Source of the DNA: Mycobacterium dioxanotrophicus
GTDB lineage: Bacteria > Actinomycetota > Actinomycetes > Mycobacteriales > Mycobacteriaceae
Assembly: GCF_002157835.1 (NCBI RefSeq)
Contig: NZ_CP020812.1
Span: 1-64,000, forward strand
Direction: 5' to 3'
DNA: 64,000 nucleotides
Shown: one piece after another, positions 50,827 to 58,875 of the stretch
How the letters are laid out: each line of letters begins with the position of its first letter
Position numbering within the stretch: the stretch's first letter is position 1
Program-made: the position numbers and the translations under genes
Notes under the pieces: model-generated
What the model saw: only the letters and a program-made list of their open reading frames with translations
What the model was told of the DNA's origin: nothing
Databases searched by the model: none

Positions 50827-52074
50827 ATGCTGAGACAAACACCAAACGGCCGTCGGTGCGAATTGAAGCGTGAGCGGGAGGACGCGGTTCCGGACGGCGC
50901 CGTGAGCGGGGGAGTGGCTGCAATCTTTTCCAACCGCGAGGCTGTCCGTCCGGAGATAGCAGACTCGTGGGAGCGATCGCTGAGATCGGTTGACCCGTCG
51001 CGCGGTTGCGCACCGACCCATACCGAGTGCGCGACGGACCTGTGGAACGCCTCACCGCTGCGGCGGCCGATCGACGAGCTGGCTGATGACCTGCAGCAGA
51101 TTGCCCATGCGGGATTCGTCGTCGGCGTCACTGACGAGTGGGGCACTTTGCTTTGGACCTGCGGCGGCCGGGTGATGCGTCGGCGCGCGGAACGCGTAAA
51201 CTTCGCGCCGGGGGCACGGTGGAGTGAATCGGCCGTCGGCACCAACGCGCTGGCTTTGGCTCTGCATAATCGGCGCCCCAGCGCCGTGTTCTCGAGTGAG
51301 CACCTGGTGGACACGCTGCACGATTGGGTGTGTTACAGCTCGCCGATCCGCAGCCCCCACGGGAAAACCCTTGGCGCATTAGATTTCTCCACGACCTGCA
51401 AGCTGGCCAACCCTCTCGCGATGGCGACAGTGCGGGCGATGGCCGCGTTGGTCGAAACGCGCGTACGGGAACTGCAACCAACCAGCGTCGCGCGGGACTC
51501 GGCTGCCAAGGTCGCGCTTCGCTGCTTGAGCCGTACTGAAGTCACCGTCGATGACGCGCCCGTTCAAGTCAGCCCGAGGCAGGCAGAAATCTTGGCGCTG
51601 TTGACCCTTCGTCCCGACGGCTACACTCCCGCAGAGCTAAGCCTCGCGCTCTACGGCGACCGCCCGGTTTCGATGTCGACGCTCAAATCCGAAGTGTCGC
51701 GCCTGCGCCGAATGATGGGCGGCGGGATCGCGGCCCATCGCTACATGCTTACCGCGCCCGTGTGGTGCGACGCGGTCGAGGTGCTCCGGTGTCTATCCGC
51801 CGGCGACACCGTAGCCGCGGTGGAGCAGTATCGCGGACCGCTATTGCCCCACTCGGAAGCCCCTGGTGTCGTGGACTGGCGACACCGGCTGGAAGTCGCC
51901 ATCCGGGAAGCGGCGCTGCAGAGCAATGACCCGAACGTGGCGATAATCCTCGGTGAACGGATCGACCACGATTTCGAGCTCCATGAACATGCTCTAAATC
52001 TCCTGCCGCCCACTGATAGTCGCACGCCACTTGTCGCCGGACGTTTGTCCGTATCACGGCGGAACATGGTGTGA
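50827..52074 (+). CDS. GAF-domain transcriptional regulator
   Basis: 415 residues. The N-terminal part resembles AcoR-type sensors ([59 protein letters not shown]), closely parallel to the GAF part of the regulator at 45821. The C-terminal half has no Fis HTH; instead it carries a winged-helix-like segment, [20 protein letters not shown] with [18 protein letters not shown], of the OmpR/BTAD kind. Its stop overlaps the sigC start (GTGA), so both are cotranscribed. A ligand-sensing regulator paired with a sigma factor is its likely role. Confidence 0.78.
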   Translation: MLRQTPNGRRCELKREREDAVPDGAVSGGVAAIFSNREAVRPEIADSWERSLRSVDPSRGCAPTHTECATDLWNASPLRRPIDELADDLQQIAHAGFVVGVTDEWGTLLWTCGGRVMRRRAERVNFAPGARWSESAVGTNALALALHNRRPSAVFSSEHLVDTLHDWVCYSSPIRSPHGKTLGALDFSTTCKLANPLAMATVRAMAALVETRVRELQPTSVARDSAAKVALRCLSRTEVTVDDAPVQVSPRQAEILALLTLRPDGYTPAELSLALYGDRPVSMSTLKSEVSRLRRMMGGGIAAHRYMLTAPVWCDAVEVLRCLSAGDTVAAVEQYRGPLLPHSEAPGVVDWRHRLEVAIREAALQSNDPNVAIILGERIDHDFELHEHALNLLPPTDSRTPLVAGRLSVSRRNMV

Positions 52075-52709
52075 AGGGCAACGCGGACTTCGCGGGTATC
52101 GACCGTGGCGGCGATGAATTCTGCCGCGAAGACGACGCAGTCACCCGCCTTGCCCTGTCAGCCGGTCGGGGTGACCCCGACGCTCTCGAGCAGTTCGTGA
52201 AGTCCACCCGGCGCGATGTGTGGCGCTTGATTGCATACCTGGCCGACGTCGGTAGCGCGGACGACCTCACTCAAGAGACGTTCCTGCGCGCCATCGGTTC
52301 GCTGCCGCGCTTCACCGGGCGATCCTCGGCGCGAACGTGGCTGTTGTCCATCGCGCGGCGGGTCGTCGTCGACCAGATCCGTCGCGATCGGTGCCGTCCG
52401 CGTGCCACCGCGGCGGACTTGCACAATGTGGTCGAGCTGGACAGGTTTCAGGGCGGCCAGCGTCGCGCTGGCGCCCAGTTCGAGGAAGTCGTTGAGATCA
52501 GGATGCTGCTCGACGGTCTCGACACCGATCGGCGGCAAGCTCTCCTACTCACTCAGGTGTTGGGCTTGTCCTACGCCGAGGCCGCCCAGGTTTGTGGCTG
52601 TCCGGTCGGCACCATCCGGTCACGGGTCGCACGGGCTCGGACCGACCTGATCAACGCAGCACACGGACGCGACCGCGCGCTCGACGCCAACGATTCCGCC
52701 GGACTGTAG
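52071..52709 (+). CDS. sigC: ECF RNA polymerase sigma factor, SigC-like
   Basis: 212 residues from GTG 52071. Region 2: [20 protein letters not shown], then [20 protein letters not shown]; region 4: [20 protein letters not shown], then [11 protein letters not shown]. These blocks are almost the same as in M. tuberculosis SigC, which has been linked to copper acquisition genes. Here the gene opens a locus of copper-type lipoproteins and a copper monooxygenase, which supports a role in copper-responsive or enzyme-specific transcription (inference). The N- and C-terminal tails are longer than in tuberculosis SigC. No anti-sigma gene is directly coupled, but zf-HC2 membrane proteins lie at 55995 and 61891. 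Confidence 0.9.
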   Translation: MKGNADFAGIDRGGDEFCREDDAVTRLALSAGRGDPDALEQFVKSTRRDVWRLIAYLADVGSADDLTQETFLRAIGSLPRFTGRSSARTWLLSIARRVVVDQIRRDRCRPRATAADLHNVVELDRFQGGQRRAGAQFEEVVEIRMLLDGLDTDRRQALLLTQVLGLSYAEAAQVCGCPVGTIRSRVARARTDLINAAHGRDRALDANDSAGL

Positions 52710-52820
52710 CTTCCCTCCTCGGTTGCCTGCCCTACACGTGGCACGCCGGGCGGGTTTGCGGCATGGCTTTGCCCCGCCGCGGGAGAGCACGACACGTCGG
52801 AACCAAAGGCGTGACTTGGC

Positions 52821-52847
52821 GGGAACCTCTCGGCGACTTCATCCGAC
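52821..52847 (+). promoter_or_regulatory. possible ECF-type promoter before copper lipoprotein genes
   Basis: GGGAAC (52821-52826), 17 bp, CGAC (52844-52847) has the shape of an ECF sigma -35/-10 pair. It lies in the 338-bp region 52710-53047 between sigC and the lipoprotein gene, where no other gene is supported. By-eye match only; SigC targets could be tested. Confidence 0.3.
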
Positions 52848-53047
52848 TACTGAACGAATAAGCAACCCTCAACGCCCGGGCCGTGTTTCCGGGCTTGGCG
52901 AGAAGGACCACGATGACCGATATGCGGCCCGCCGCTGACAGGCTACGTGTCGATGTCGTCATCCGCGCATGTCGAGGCGCAGGCGGTGCATTCCTGCCTG
53001 CCAATTTCGGGCCCGGCCAGCGGCGGGTTCGGCAAGCTGACGGCGAA

Positions 53048-53974
53048 ATGCGGCGGTGCCGGAAGCAAGCGTCGGTGCCGGTGGCGGTGCTCGCGGCGGT
53101 GGCGTTGATCATGACTTCTTGCACGGGTAGCGGCAATGACCTAGCGACCGCGGCCCCCACGGGTCCGTCCACCGCTGCGACGTCGCCCAGCGACCAGCAC
53201 CGCGCCGCTGGTGATGAGCCTCATGAGCACGACGGCGCCGGCCACCAGCATGGTGCCTCGGGCGGCGGGCTAACCCCGGTGCAGGATGGCTTTCGGCTGG
53301 CAACACAGCAGATACCGACCGCGGCGGGCCAGCAGAGCGAGCTGTCGTTCCGCGTCTCCGGGCCGTCGGGCGCGCCGCAGACCCGCTTTGAGGAAGTGCA
53401 TGAAAAGCTGATGCATGTGTTTGTGGTCCGGCAGGATCTGAACGACTTCTATCACATTCATCCAACAATGGCGCCCGACGGAACCTGGTCAGTGCCGTTG
53501 ACTTTGCGCCGCCCCGGTCCGTACAGGTTGGTAACCGACTTCGTGGCCGTCGACGAGCAGAACCAGCCTCATCCGCTGGTGCTGGGAACCGACTTTGAAC
53601 TCGCCGGACCCTATTCACCGGAGCCGTTGCCGACACCCTCCCGCGAGGCCAGCGTGGGCGGCTACGCGGTGCGCGTCGACGGTGATCTGGTCGCGGGCCA
53701 GACGAGCATGATGGCGGTGCGGATCACCCAAGGAGGTGCCCCGGTCACGGATATGAAGCCCTATCTGGGTGCGATGGCCCACGTCGCAGCGTTCCACGAG
53801 GGGGATCTGGAGGTGGTGCACATGCACCCCCAGGAGGCATCAAGCGACGGCGTGTCGCCGTCAGATTTGATGGTGCATGCCGATTTCCCGGTTGCGGGGT
53901 TGTACCGCGTTTTCATCCAATTCCAGACCAAGGGACAGGTGCACACCGCACCTATCACCCTTTCGGTGCAATGA
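53048..53974 (+). CDS. secreted lipoprotein, copper-type, His-rich
   Basis: 308 residues from ATG 53048, chosen because MRRCRKQASVPVAVLAAVAL followed by IMTSC is a lipoprotein signal with lipobox Cys. ATG 52913 has a better ribosome site (GAGAAGGA) and would add 45 residues before the signal. After the Cys comes a low-complexity linker with histidines (HRAAGDEPHEHDGAGHQHG). The folded part has two beta-rich repeats, with LMHVFVVRQDLNDFYHIHPT in the first and MAHVAAFHEGDLEVVHMHPQ in the second. Paired H-x-H-P motifs like these occur in periplasmic copper-binding proteins. Probably delivers or scavenges copper at the cell surface for the membrane monooxygenase. Confidence 0.78.
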   Translation: MRRCRKQASVPVAVLAAVALIMTSCTGSGNDLATAAPTGPSTAATSPSDQHRAAGDEPHEHDGAGHQHGASGGGLTPVQDGFRLATQQIPTAAGQQSELSFRVSGPSGAPQTRFEEVHEKLMHVFVVRQDLNDFYHIHPTMAPDGTWSVPLTLRRPGPYRLVTDFVAVDEQNQPHPLVLGTDFELAGPYSPEPLPTPSREASVGGYAVRVDGDLVAGQTSMMAVRITQGGAPVTDMKPYLGAMAHVAAFHEGDLEVVHMHPQEASSDGVSPSDLMVHADFPVAGLYRVFIQFQTKGQVHTAPITLSVQ

Positions 53975-54075
53975 TTCCGCCGTCAACGGCGAGTTAAAGG
54001 CGAAAGAAATCGAATGACATCTGAACCGAGCGAAACCAACAACGAACAGCAGTGAAACAACGAAGGAGAACAGCA

Positions 54076-54567
54076 ATGCGGCGCAAGCTGATCGTGTCTA
54101 TCGGCGTCCTGGCTGCAGCAGCGTCGCTGGCGGCATGTAGCGGACAAGGCGGCACCGGGGCAGGGACGACTGCGACGAGCAGCGCCGCGGCCGCAGCTGA
54201 GACGACCTCCTCGACCGCGCCGGGGGGCGGGGAGCACTCCGGACACAACAGCGCAGGGGAACAGTCGCCGACCGCCGCTCCGGCGCCATCCGCACCCGCA
54301 CCCGGGGCGATGACGATCGACGTCACGGTGAGCGGTGGAAAGGTGAGCACGGCTAAACAGCTCGTGGATGTCCCAGTGGGTTCGCCGGTGGAGCTAGTGG
54401 TGACTTCCGACGTCGCCGACCATGTACACGTGCACGGGTACGACGAGATGGTCGACGTAGTTCCCGGCGTCCCCGCGCGGGTAGGGTTCATCGCGTCGAT
54501 TCCTGGCGTGTTCGAGGTGGAGCTCGAGAACGCCAAGCTGCGCCTGCTGCAGCTGAGGGTGCAGTGA
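54076..54567 (+). CDS. cupredoxin-like lipoprotein
   Basis: 163 residues from ATG 54076 (AAGGAGA upstream). Signal MRRKLIVSIGVLAAAASLAAC with lipobox LAAC; a Ser/Ala/Pro-rich linker with GGGEHSGHNS; then a cupredoxin-like domain (MTIDVTVSGGKVSTAKQLVD, VPVGSPVELVVTSDVADHVH, VHGYDEMVDVVPGVPARVGF). The HVHVHGYD stretch supplies likely metal ligands, but the classic Cys-x-His-Met copper loop is absent. Its stop overlaps the next start (GTGA). Likely a copper carrier of the same operon. Confidence 0.78.
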   Translation: MRRKLIVSIGVLAAAASLAACSGQGGTGAGTTATSSAAAAAETTSSTAPGGGEHSGHNSAGEQSPTAAPAPSAPAPGAMTIDVTVSGGKVSTAKQLVDVPVGSPVELVVTSDVADHVHVHGYDEMVDVVPGVPARVGFIASIPGVFEVELENAKLRLLQLRVQ

Positions 54568-55979
54568 CCGAAGTCGTCCTTGCGCACGGCGTTGGCGGGC
54601 GATCCGATCTTCCGATCCCGGTGTGGCTCGCGATGTACGCCGCGGGTTTCGTCCTGGTGGTCACGTTCTTCGGGCTGGCCACGCTGTGGCGGACCCCCAA
54701 GTTGCGCGGCATCGAGGCAGGCCGCACGGTTCCGGGACTTGCGCAGCGGATCATCGACGCACCCGCGGTTCGCCGGGCGCTTCGAGGGATCGGGGTCGCG
54801 CTGTTGGCGATCACGCTCGCGGTGGCGGCGTTCGGACCCGATGATCCGAGCCGCAATCCGGCGCCGACCTGGTTCTTCGTGTGGCTGTGGGTGGGGGTGC
54901 CGTTCGCGTCGATGCTCATCGGCCCGTTCTATCGGGCGCTGAACCCGCTGCGGGCGATCTCCGCTGGATTGACGGCGGTGCTGGGCAAACGGCTCACAAT
55001 CGCGGCGGCGCGGCCGCACGCCCAGCAGGCGGTCGCCGCCCACAGTTCTGCTGTGCTTTCGCCGGCGCAACCCGACGCCCCGCAGCCGCGATATCCGGAG
55101 CGGTGGGGCTACTGGCCCGCCGTGGTGAGCATCCTCGTATTTGTCTGGCTGGAGCTGGTCTACCGCGACGCGTCGAAGCCGCACACGGTGCTGCTGTTCA
55201 TCGTTGTCTACGCGGTGCTGCAGGTGGCCGGGGGCGTGCGCTACGGGCAGGAATGGTTCGCCCGCGCAGACGGTTTCGAGGTGTACTCCGATCTCGTCGG
55301 TCGGCTCAGCCCGCTTGGGCGACGTGCAGACCGTCGGTTGGTTTGGCGCAACCCGTTGGACGGGCTGGCGTCGGTGCGCCCGCGGCCCGGTCTGGTCGCG
55401 GTCGTGTGCACGCTGCTGGGCTCTACGGCTTTCGACGGGCTGACCCGCACCACGGCGTGGTACGCGCTGACCGAACGCGCCAGTGAGCAGCCGGCCAACG
55501 CAGTGCTGGGCACCGTGGGCCTGCTGGCCAGTATCGGCCTAGTCACCGTGATCTACCTCGGTGCCGCGCGCGCCAGCACCGTCATCGGGCACACCGAATC
55601 GGGGCTGAAGCCCGCGGCGGTCTTCGTGCACTCGCTGATTCCGATCATGCTGGGTTATGCGATCGCACATTACTTTTCGTTCTTCGTCTTCCAGGGCCAG
55701 GCCGGTTACATCCTGGCCTCCGATCCGTTCGGCCGGGGCTGGAACCTGTTCGGTACCACAACGTGGCAGATCGACTACCTAGTCATCTCGCCCACTACGA
55801 TCGGGTTGGTCCAGGTGGGCGCGATCGTGCTCGGTCACGTCACCGGCGTCGTCGCCGCTCACGATCGCGCGGTGGGCTACTTCGCCAAGCGTGACGCCGT
55901 CCACGCCCAGTACGCCTTGCTGGGCGCCATGGTGTTGTTCACCTTCGCCGGCATAGGGCTACTCGTCGGCTCCGGCTGA
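54564..55979 (+). CDS. polytopic membrane protein of the copper locus
   Basis: 471 residues from GTG 54564. N-terminus TEVVLAHGVGGRSDLPIPVW then 8-11 hydrophobic segments (for example LAMYAAGFVLVVTFFGLATL, FFVWLWVGVPFASMLIGPFY, LIPIMLGYAIAHYFSFFVFQ). Homologues are often labelled 'fenitrothion hydrolase' in actinobacteria, a name that does not describe a proven role. The AHG start after an absent or very short signal, several membrane His residues (IAHYFSF, GHVTGVVAAHDR) and coupling to the cupredoxin gene suggest metal transport or assembly. Function unknown. Confidence 0.75.
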   Translation: MTEVVLAHGVGGRSDLPIPVWLAMYAAGFVLVVTFFGLATLWRTPKLRGIEAGRTVPGLAQRIIDAPAVRRALRGIGVALLAITLAVAAFGPDDPSRNPAPTWFFVWLWVGVPFASMLIGPFYRALNPLRAISAGLTAVLGKRLTIAAARPHAQQAVAAHSSAVLSPAQPDAPQPRYPERWGYWPAVVSILVFVWLELVYRDASKPHTVLLFIVVYAVLQVAGGVRYGQEWFARADGFEVYSDLVGRLSPLGRRADRRLVWRNPLDGLASVRPRPGLVAVVCTLLGSTAFDGLTRTTAWYALTERASEQPANAVLGTVGLLASIGLVTVIYLGAARASTVIGHTESGLKPAAVFVHSLIPIMLGYAIAHYFSFFVFQGQAGYILASDPFGRGWNLFGTTTWQIDYLVISPTTIGLVQVGAIVLGHVTGVVAAHDRAVGYFAKRDAVHAQYALLGAMVLFTFAGIGLLVGSG

Positions 55980-55994
55980 ACACCTAGAACGCTC

Positions 55995-56741
55995 ATGAGC
56001 GACCAAAGGGAAGTGGACTGCGATCTTGCCCGCGAGGCGTTGTCGGCGCGGATCGATGGAGAGCGGGGGCCCGTATCCACGGCGCTGGTGGAGAACCATC
56101 TGTCGGCGTGTCCGAGGTGTCGGGCGTGGCACGCCCGAGCGCTCGATCAGGCAGGTCATCTGCGGGAGCTTGCGGCGGTGGCGGGTTTGCGCCCTCCGCA
56201 GACAGCGGACTCCCCTGACCGCGACGCGGGCGAACGGTTCCCCGAGCCGGGGGGATCAGGGGCATGGACCTGGGCACGTTGGGCGCTCGGGCTGGTTGGC
56301 TTACTCAGCGTGGTGGTGACGGTCGTGCACGCGGTAGGGGTGGGGGAGGCCGGTGGGGGCTTCGAGGTGAGGGGCACTCATCTTGCCGGCGAGTCCGTCG
56401 CATGGTCGGCCGCCATCGGGGTAGCGATGATCGTTGCTGCTCTCCGCCCAGGCGCTGCCGCAGGTTTGGCCAGCGTGTTGGTCGCATACAGCGCGATGCT
56501 CGCGGCGTATGTGGTTGGCGACGCGGCCCAGGGGACTATCACCCTGCTGCAGGAGGCTGTGCACCTGCCCGTTGTGGTGGGTGCCGTCTTGGCCCTGCTG
56601 GTGTGGCGCGGAACCGGCTCCCGCTACTCGTCGCCGGGGGGCGATGCATCGCGACCGACCAACGACGACGTCAATCGGCATGGCACGGCGAATTCAGCAC
56701 GGCGCGCGCACCGGCGGCCGAGTGACGGCGCCGCGGCCTAG
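55995..56741 (+). CDS. zf-HC2 membrane protein (anti-sigma-like), copy 1
   Basis: 248 residues. The cytoplasmic N-terminus has a ZAS-type zinc motif: CDLAREALSARIDGE followed by HLSACPRCRAWH (H-x3-C-x2-C, residues about 35-42). Four hydrophobic segments follow (LGLVGLLSVVVTVVHAVGV, AAIGVAMIVAALRPGAAAGL, VLVAYSAMLAAYVVGDAA, LPVVVGAVLALLVWRG). Such proteins hold ECF sigma factors at the membrane, so SigC, four genes upstream, is the candidate partner. A paralogue lies at 61891 on the other side of hmoCAB, with almost the same DNA over the zinc domain. The tail is basic and low in complexity. Confidence 0.8.
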   Translation: MSDQREVDCDLAREALSARIDGERGPVSTALVENHLSACPRCRAWHARALDQAGHLRELAAVAGLRPPQTADSPDRDAGERFPEPGGSGAWTWARWALGLVGLLSVVVTVVHAVGVGEAGGGFEVRGTHLAGESVAWSAAIGVAMIVAALRPGAAAGLASVLVAYSAMLAAYVVGDAAQGTITLLQEAVHLPVVVGAVLALLVWRGTGSRYSSPGGDASRPTNDDVNRHGTANSARRAHRRPSDGAAA

Positions 56742-56903
56742 CCAGTAGGGCGACCTCGCGCGAGATAACCCTCTGCCCCGGTCGTCGTGAGCACAGCGGC
56801 GTCATCGCGGCGACAGCGCGCTCGTTGCCGTCCTGGAACCGGGCCACTACGCGGTGTCCGATTCTTGGACAGTTACCGACACGCATCAGGGTTGATGATC
56901 ACA

Positions 56904-56927
56904 GTCACATCTGGCTCCTGGTGTGAC
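56904..56927 (+). promoter_or_regulatory. 24-bp regulatory element upstream of hmoC
   Basis: GTCACA (56904-56909), 12 bp, TGTGAC (56922-56927), matching the element at 47625-47648 in arms, spacing and flank (ACAGGATACGGA). It lies 105 bp before the hmoC start in a 290-bp gap (56742-57031) with no gene. Confidence 0.72.
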
Positions 56928-57031
56928 ACAGGATACGGACGTGTGAGAAGGACAAGGAGCGACTCAGTGCAATCTGCCCAGACGGATCGCCACGAGACGA
57001 TTACAAGTAACGTAGGGAGGTAGGTCGACAG

Positions 57032-57925
57032 ATGAGTACGACCGAGCGTGCGAAAGCTCGCGCAACGGCGAGCCGCTCGCCCAAGTCCACCAAGGAGGAC
57101 ACCGACTTCAGCGTCTCGCGCGGCGGGAGCGTCGTCGGGATGGTGGTCGCGATCGGTGCAGTCCTTGGACTGTGCCTGTTCTGGCGGGGGTGGCAGCAGG
57201 CATTCGCCTTCAGCCACGGGCTCGACAAGAATTTGCCGGCGTTCACCTATTTCTGGCTGACACTGCTGGCCTTCAACCTGCTCGTTCTGCCGAGCGTGTT
57301 CGCCATCTGGTACCTGAGGATGTGGAAATCGGCCGGCAACCCAGCTGCGCAAATCACCCGCCAGCAGGAGGGTAAGCGGTTGTGGAACCTGTGGTTGTTG
57401 ACCCTGGCCTTCACGGTCGCCGTGTTCTTCGGTGGCAGCTTCTTTGCCGAGGAGGACGCCTCCTGGCACCAGGTAGTGATCCGTGACACAGCATTCACCC
57501 CCAGCCACATCGTGCTGTTCTTCGGGATTTTCCCGCTACTGATCTACTTAGCCGCAGGCATCTACATCTACGGACGCACAAACCTACCGCACATGTACGG
57601 CGGCCGGCGGTTCCCGGTTTCCATCGGGCTGATCATCGGCGGGTCGGTGCTGCTGCTGTTTCAGGTGGCGATGAACGAGTTCGGGCACTCCTTCTTCACG
57701 CCTGAGGAACTGTTCGTCGCGCCGCTGCACTGGCCGTTCGTGATCTTCGGCTACCTGCTGGCAGGCACGTTCGCGATCTGGTTTGAGACACTGCCCCGCA
57801 TCGGTGAACTGGCCCGCCAAGAGCAGCAGGAGCACGCGGCTGGCCAGGGGCAGGCAGTCGAGCAGCGTGCGACGGACGCGGGCGTTTCCGCGACCAGCGG
57901 CTCGGCCACCGCGCAGGCCACATAG
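57032..57925 (+). CDS. hmoC: copper membrane monooxygenase subunit C
   Basis: 297 residues, strong GGGAGG site. Ammonia/methane monooxygenase superfamily subunit C, thought to hold the active copper. Both known sites are intact: CuC ligands Asp142, His146 and His159 (EEDASWHQ ... FTPSHIVLFF), and CuD ligands Asn215, His219 and His233 (MNEFGHSF ... EELFVAPLHW). About six TM segments. The hydrophilic N-terminus (about 33 residues) and a long acidic/Gln-rich tail are typical of actinobacterial members. The gene order C-A-B is that of pmo/amo/hmo operons. Mycobacterial HmoCAB oxidises C2-C4 alkanes and alkenes, so the substrate is likely a short gaseous hydrocarbon. Confidence 0.93.
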   Translation: MSTTERAKARATASRSPKSTKEDTDFSVSRGGSVVGMVVAIGAVLGLCLFWRGWQQAFAFSHGLDKNLPAFTYFWLTLLAFNLLVLPSVFAIWYLRMWKSAGNPAAQITRQQEGKRLWNLWLLTLAFTVAVFFGGSFFAEEDASWHQVVIRDTAFTPSHIVLFFGIFPLLIYLAAGIYIYGRTNLPHMYGGRRFPVSIGLIIGGSVLLLFQVAMNEFGHSFFTPEELFVAPLHWPFVIFGYLLAGTFAIWFETLPRIGELARQEQQEHAAGQGQAVEQRATDAGVSATSGSATAQAT

Positions 57926-57956
57926 GCAGCACGGCTGTTCGCGGCCACTGCGACGT

Positions 57957-58001
57957 CCCTGGGTGGGGCTGGGCGAAGTAGAACCTCAGCCCCACCCAGG
58001 G
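57957..58001 (+). terminator. long hairpin between hmoC and hmoA
   Basis: CCCTGGGTGGGGCTG (57957-57971) and CAGCCCCACCCAGGG (57987-58001) form a perfect 15-bp GC-rich stem with a 15-nt loop. It starts 31 bp after the hmoC stop and ends 71 bp before hmoA. There is no T-run. It could attenuate transcription or protect the hmoC 3' end after processing, giving excess hmoC over hmoAB. Confidence 0.75.
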
Positions 58002-58072
58002 TTTCCACCCCCGCCTCGGGGCGTGGCCCGGCACGCATCACAGTTATGAATTAGAAACGGAGTTCCAAAGAA

Positions 58073-58852
58073 ATGACGACCACCGTAGCGAAACCCCCCA
58101 CGCCGTCGGACCCGGCGCCCTTGGGGAAGGGACGGCGGATTCTCGGCTGGCGGTGGGAGGTTCTGTTCGCCCTGGCGTTCGTGCCGCTGGTCATCGGCGC
58201 CTTCCACCTGAACCAGATGCTGTTCGTCGGCGACTGGTCCTTCTGGGCGGACTGGAAGGATCGTCAGTGGTGGCCCCTGCTCACGCCGGCGCTGGGCATG
58301 ATCATTCCGGCGGCGGTGCAGTACATCGCCTGGGACCGCCTGCGGGTGCCCATCGGGGCCACCGTGTGCGCGGTGTGCCTGATGATCGGCCAGTGGCTTT
58401 CCCGCTACTTCAACTTCGACTGGTGGGCCAACATCCCCATCAACTACACGTGGCCGGAGACCTTCCTGCTCGCCGCGATCATCCTCGACGTCATCCTGCT
58501 GGTGAGCAGAAGCTACCTGATCACCGCCGTGTTGGGCGGACTGATCTGGGGCTTCGTGTTCTGGTACTTCAACTTTGTGATGCTGGCGCCCTACCTTCAG
58601 GCGGTGGACTTCCACGGCACGTTGCTGACGGTGGCCGACACAATGGGCTTCCACATCACCCGAACGCAGACGCCCGAATACCTGCGCATCATCGAGGAGG
58701 GGCACCTGCGTGCGCTCGTCGGCGACATCACCATCGTGGTGGCCTTCTTCGCCGGCATGCTCAGCGTCGCCACCTACGGGTTCGGTCTTTTGATCGGCAA
58801 GTACCTGGCGGTATGGCCGATCGGCAAGTTCTTCAAACTCCAGACCAACTGA
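58073..58852 (+). CDS. hmoA: copper membrane monooxygenase subunit A
   Basis: 259 residues, behind AACGGAG. PmoA/AmoA-like membrane subunit: SFWADWKDRQWWPLLTPALG, then AAVQYIAWDRLRVPIGATVC (the family-defining N-terminal block), NYTWPETFLLAAIILDVILL and NFVMLAPYLQAVDFHGTLLT; final GFGLLIGKYLAVWPIGKFFK. About seven TM segments. Length is close to that of other PmoA proteins (about 245-275). It ends 23 bp before hmoB, so the two are translated from one message. Confidence 0.93.
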   Translation: MTTTVAKPPTPSDPAPLGKGRRILGWRWEVLFALAFVPLVIGAFHLNQMLFVGDWSFWADWKDRQWWPLLTPALGMIIPAAVQYIAWDRLRVPIGATVCAVCLMIGQWLSRYFNFDWWANIPINYTWPETFLLAAIILDVILLVSRSYLITAVLGGLIWGFVFWYFNFVMLAPYLQAVDFHGTLLTVADTMGFHITRTQTPEYLRIIEEGHLRALVGDITIVVAFFAGMLSVATYGFGLLIGKYLAVWPIGKFFKLQTN

Positions 58853-58875
58853 GCGTGAGCGAAAGGTTGACACAG

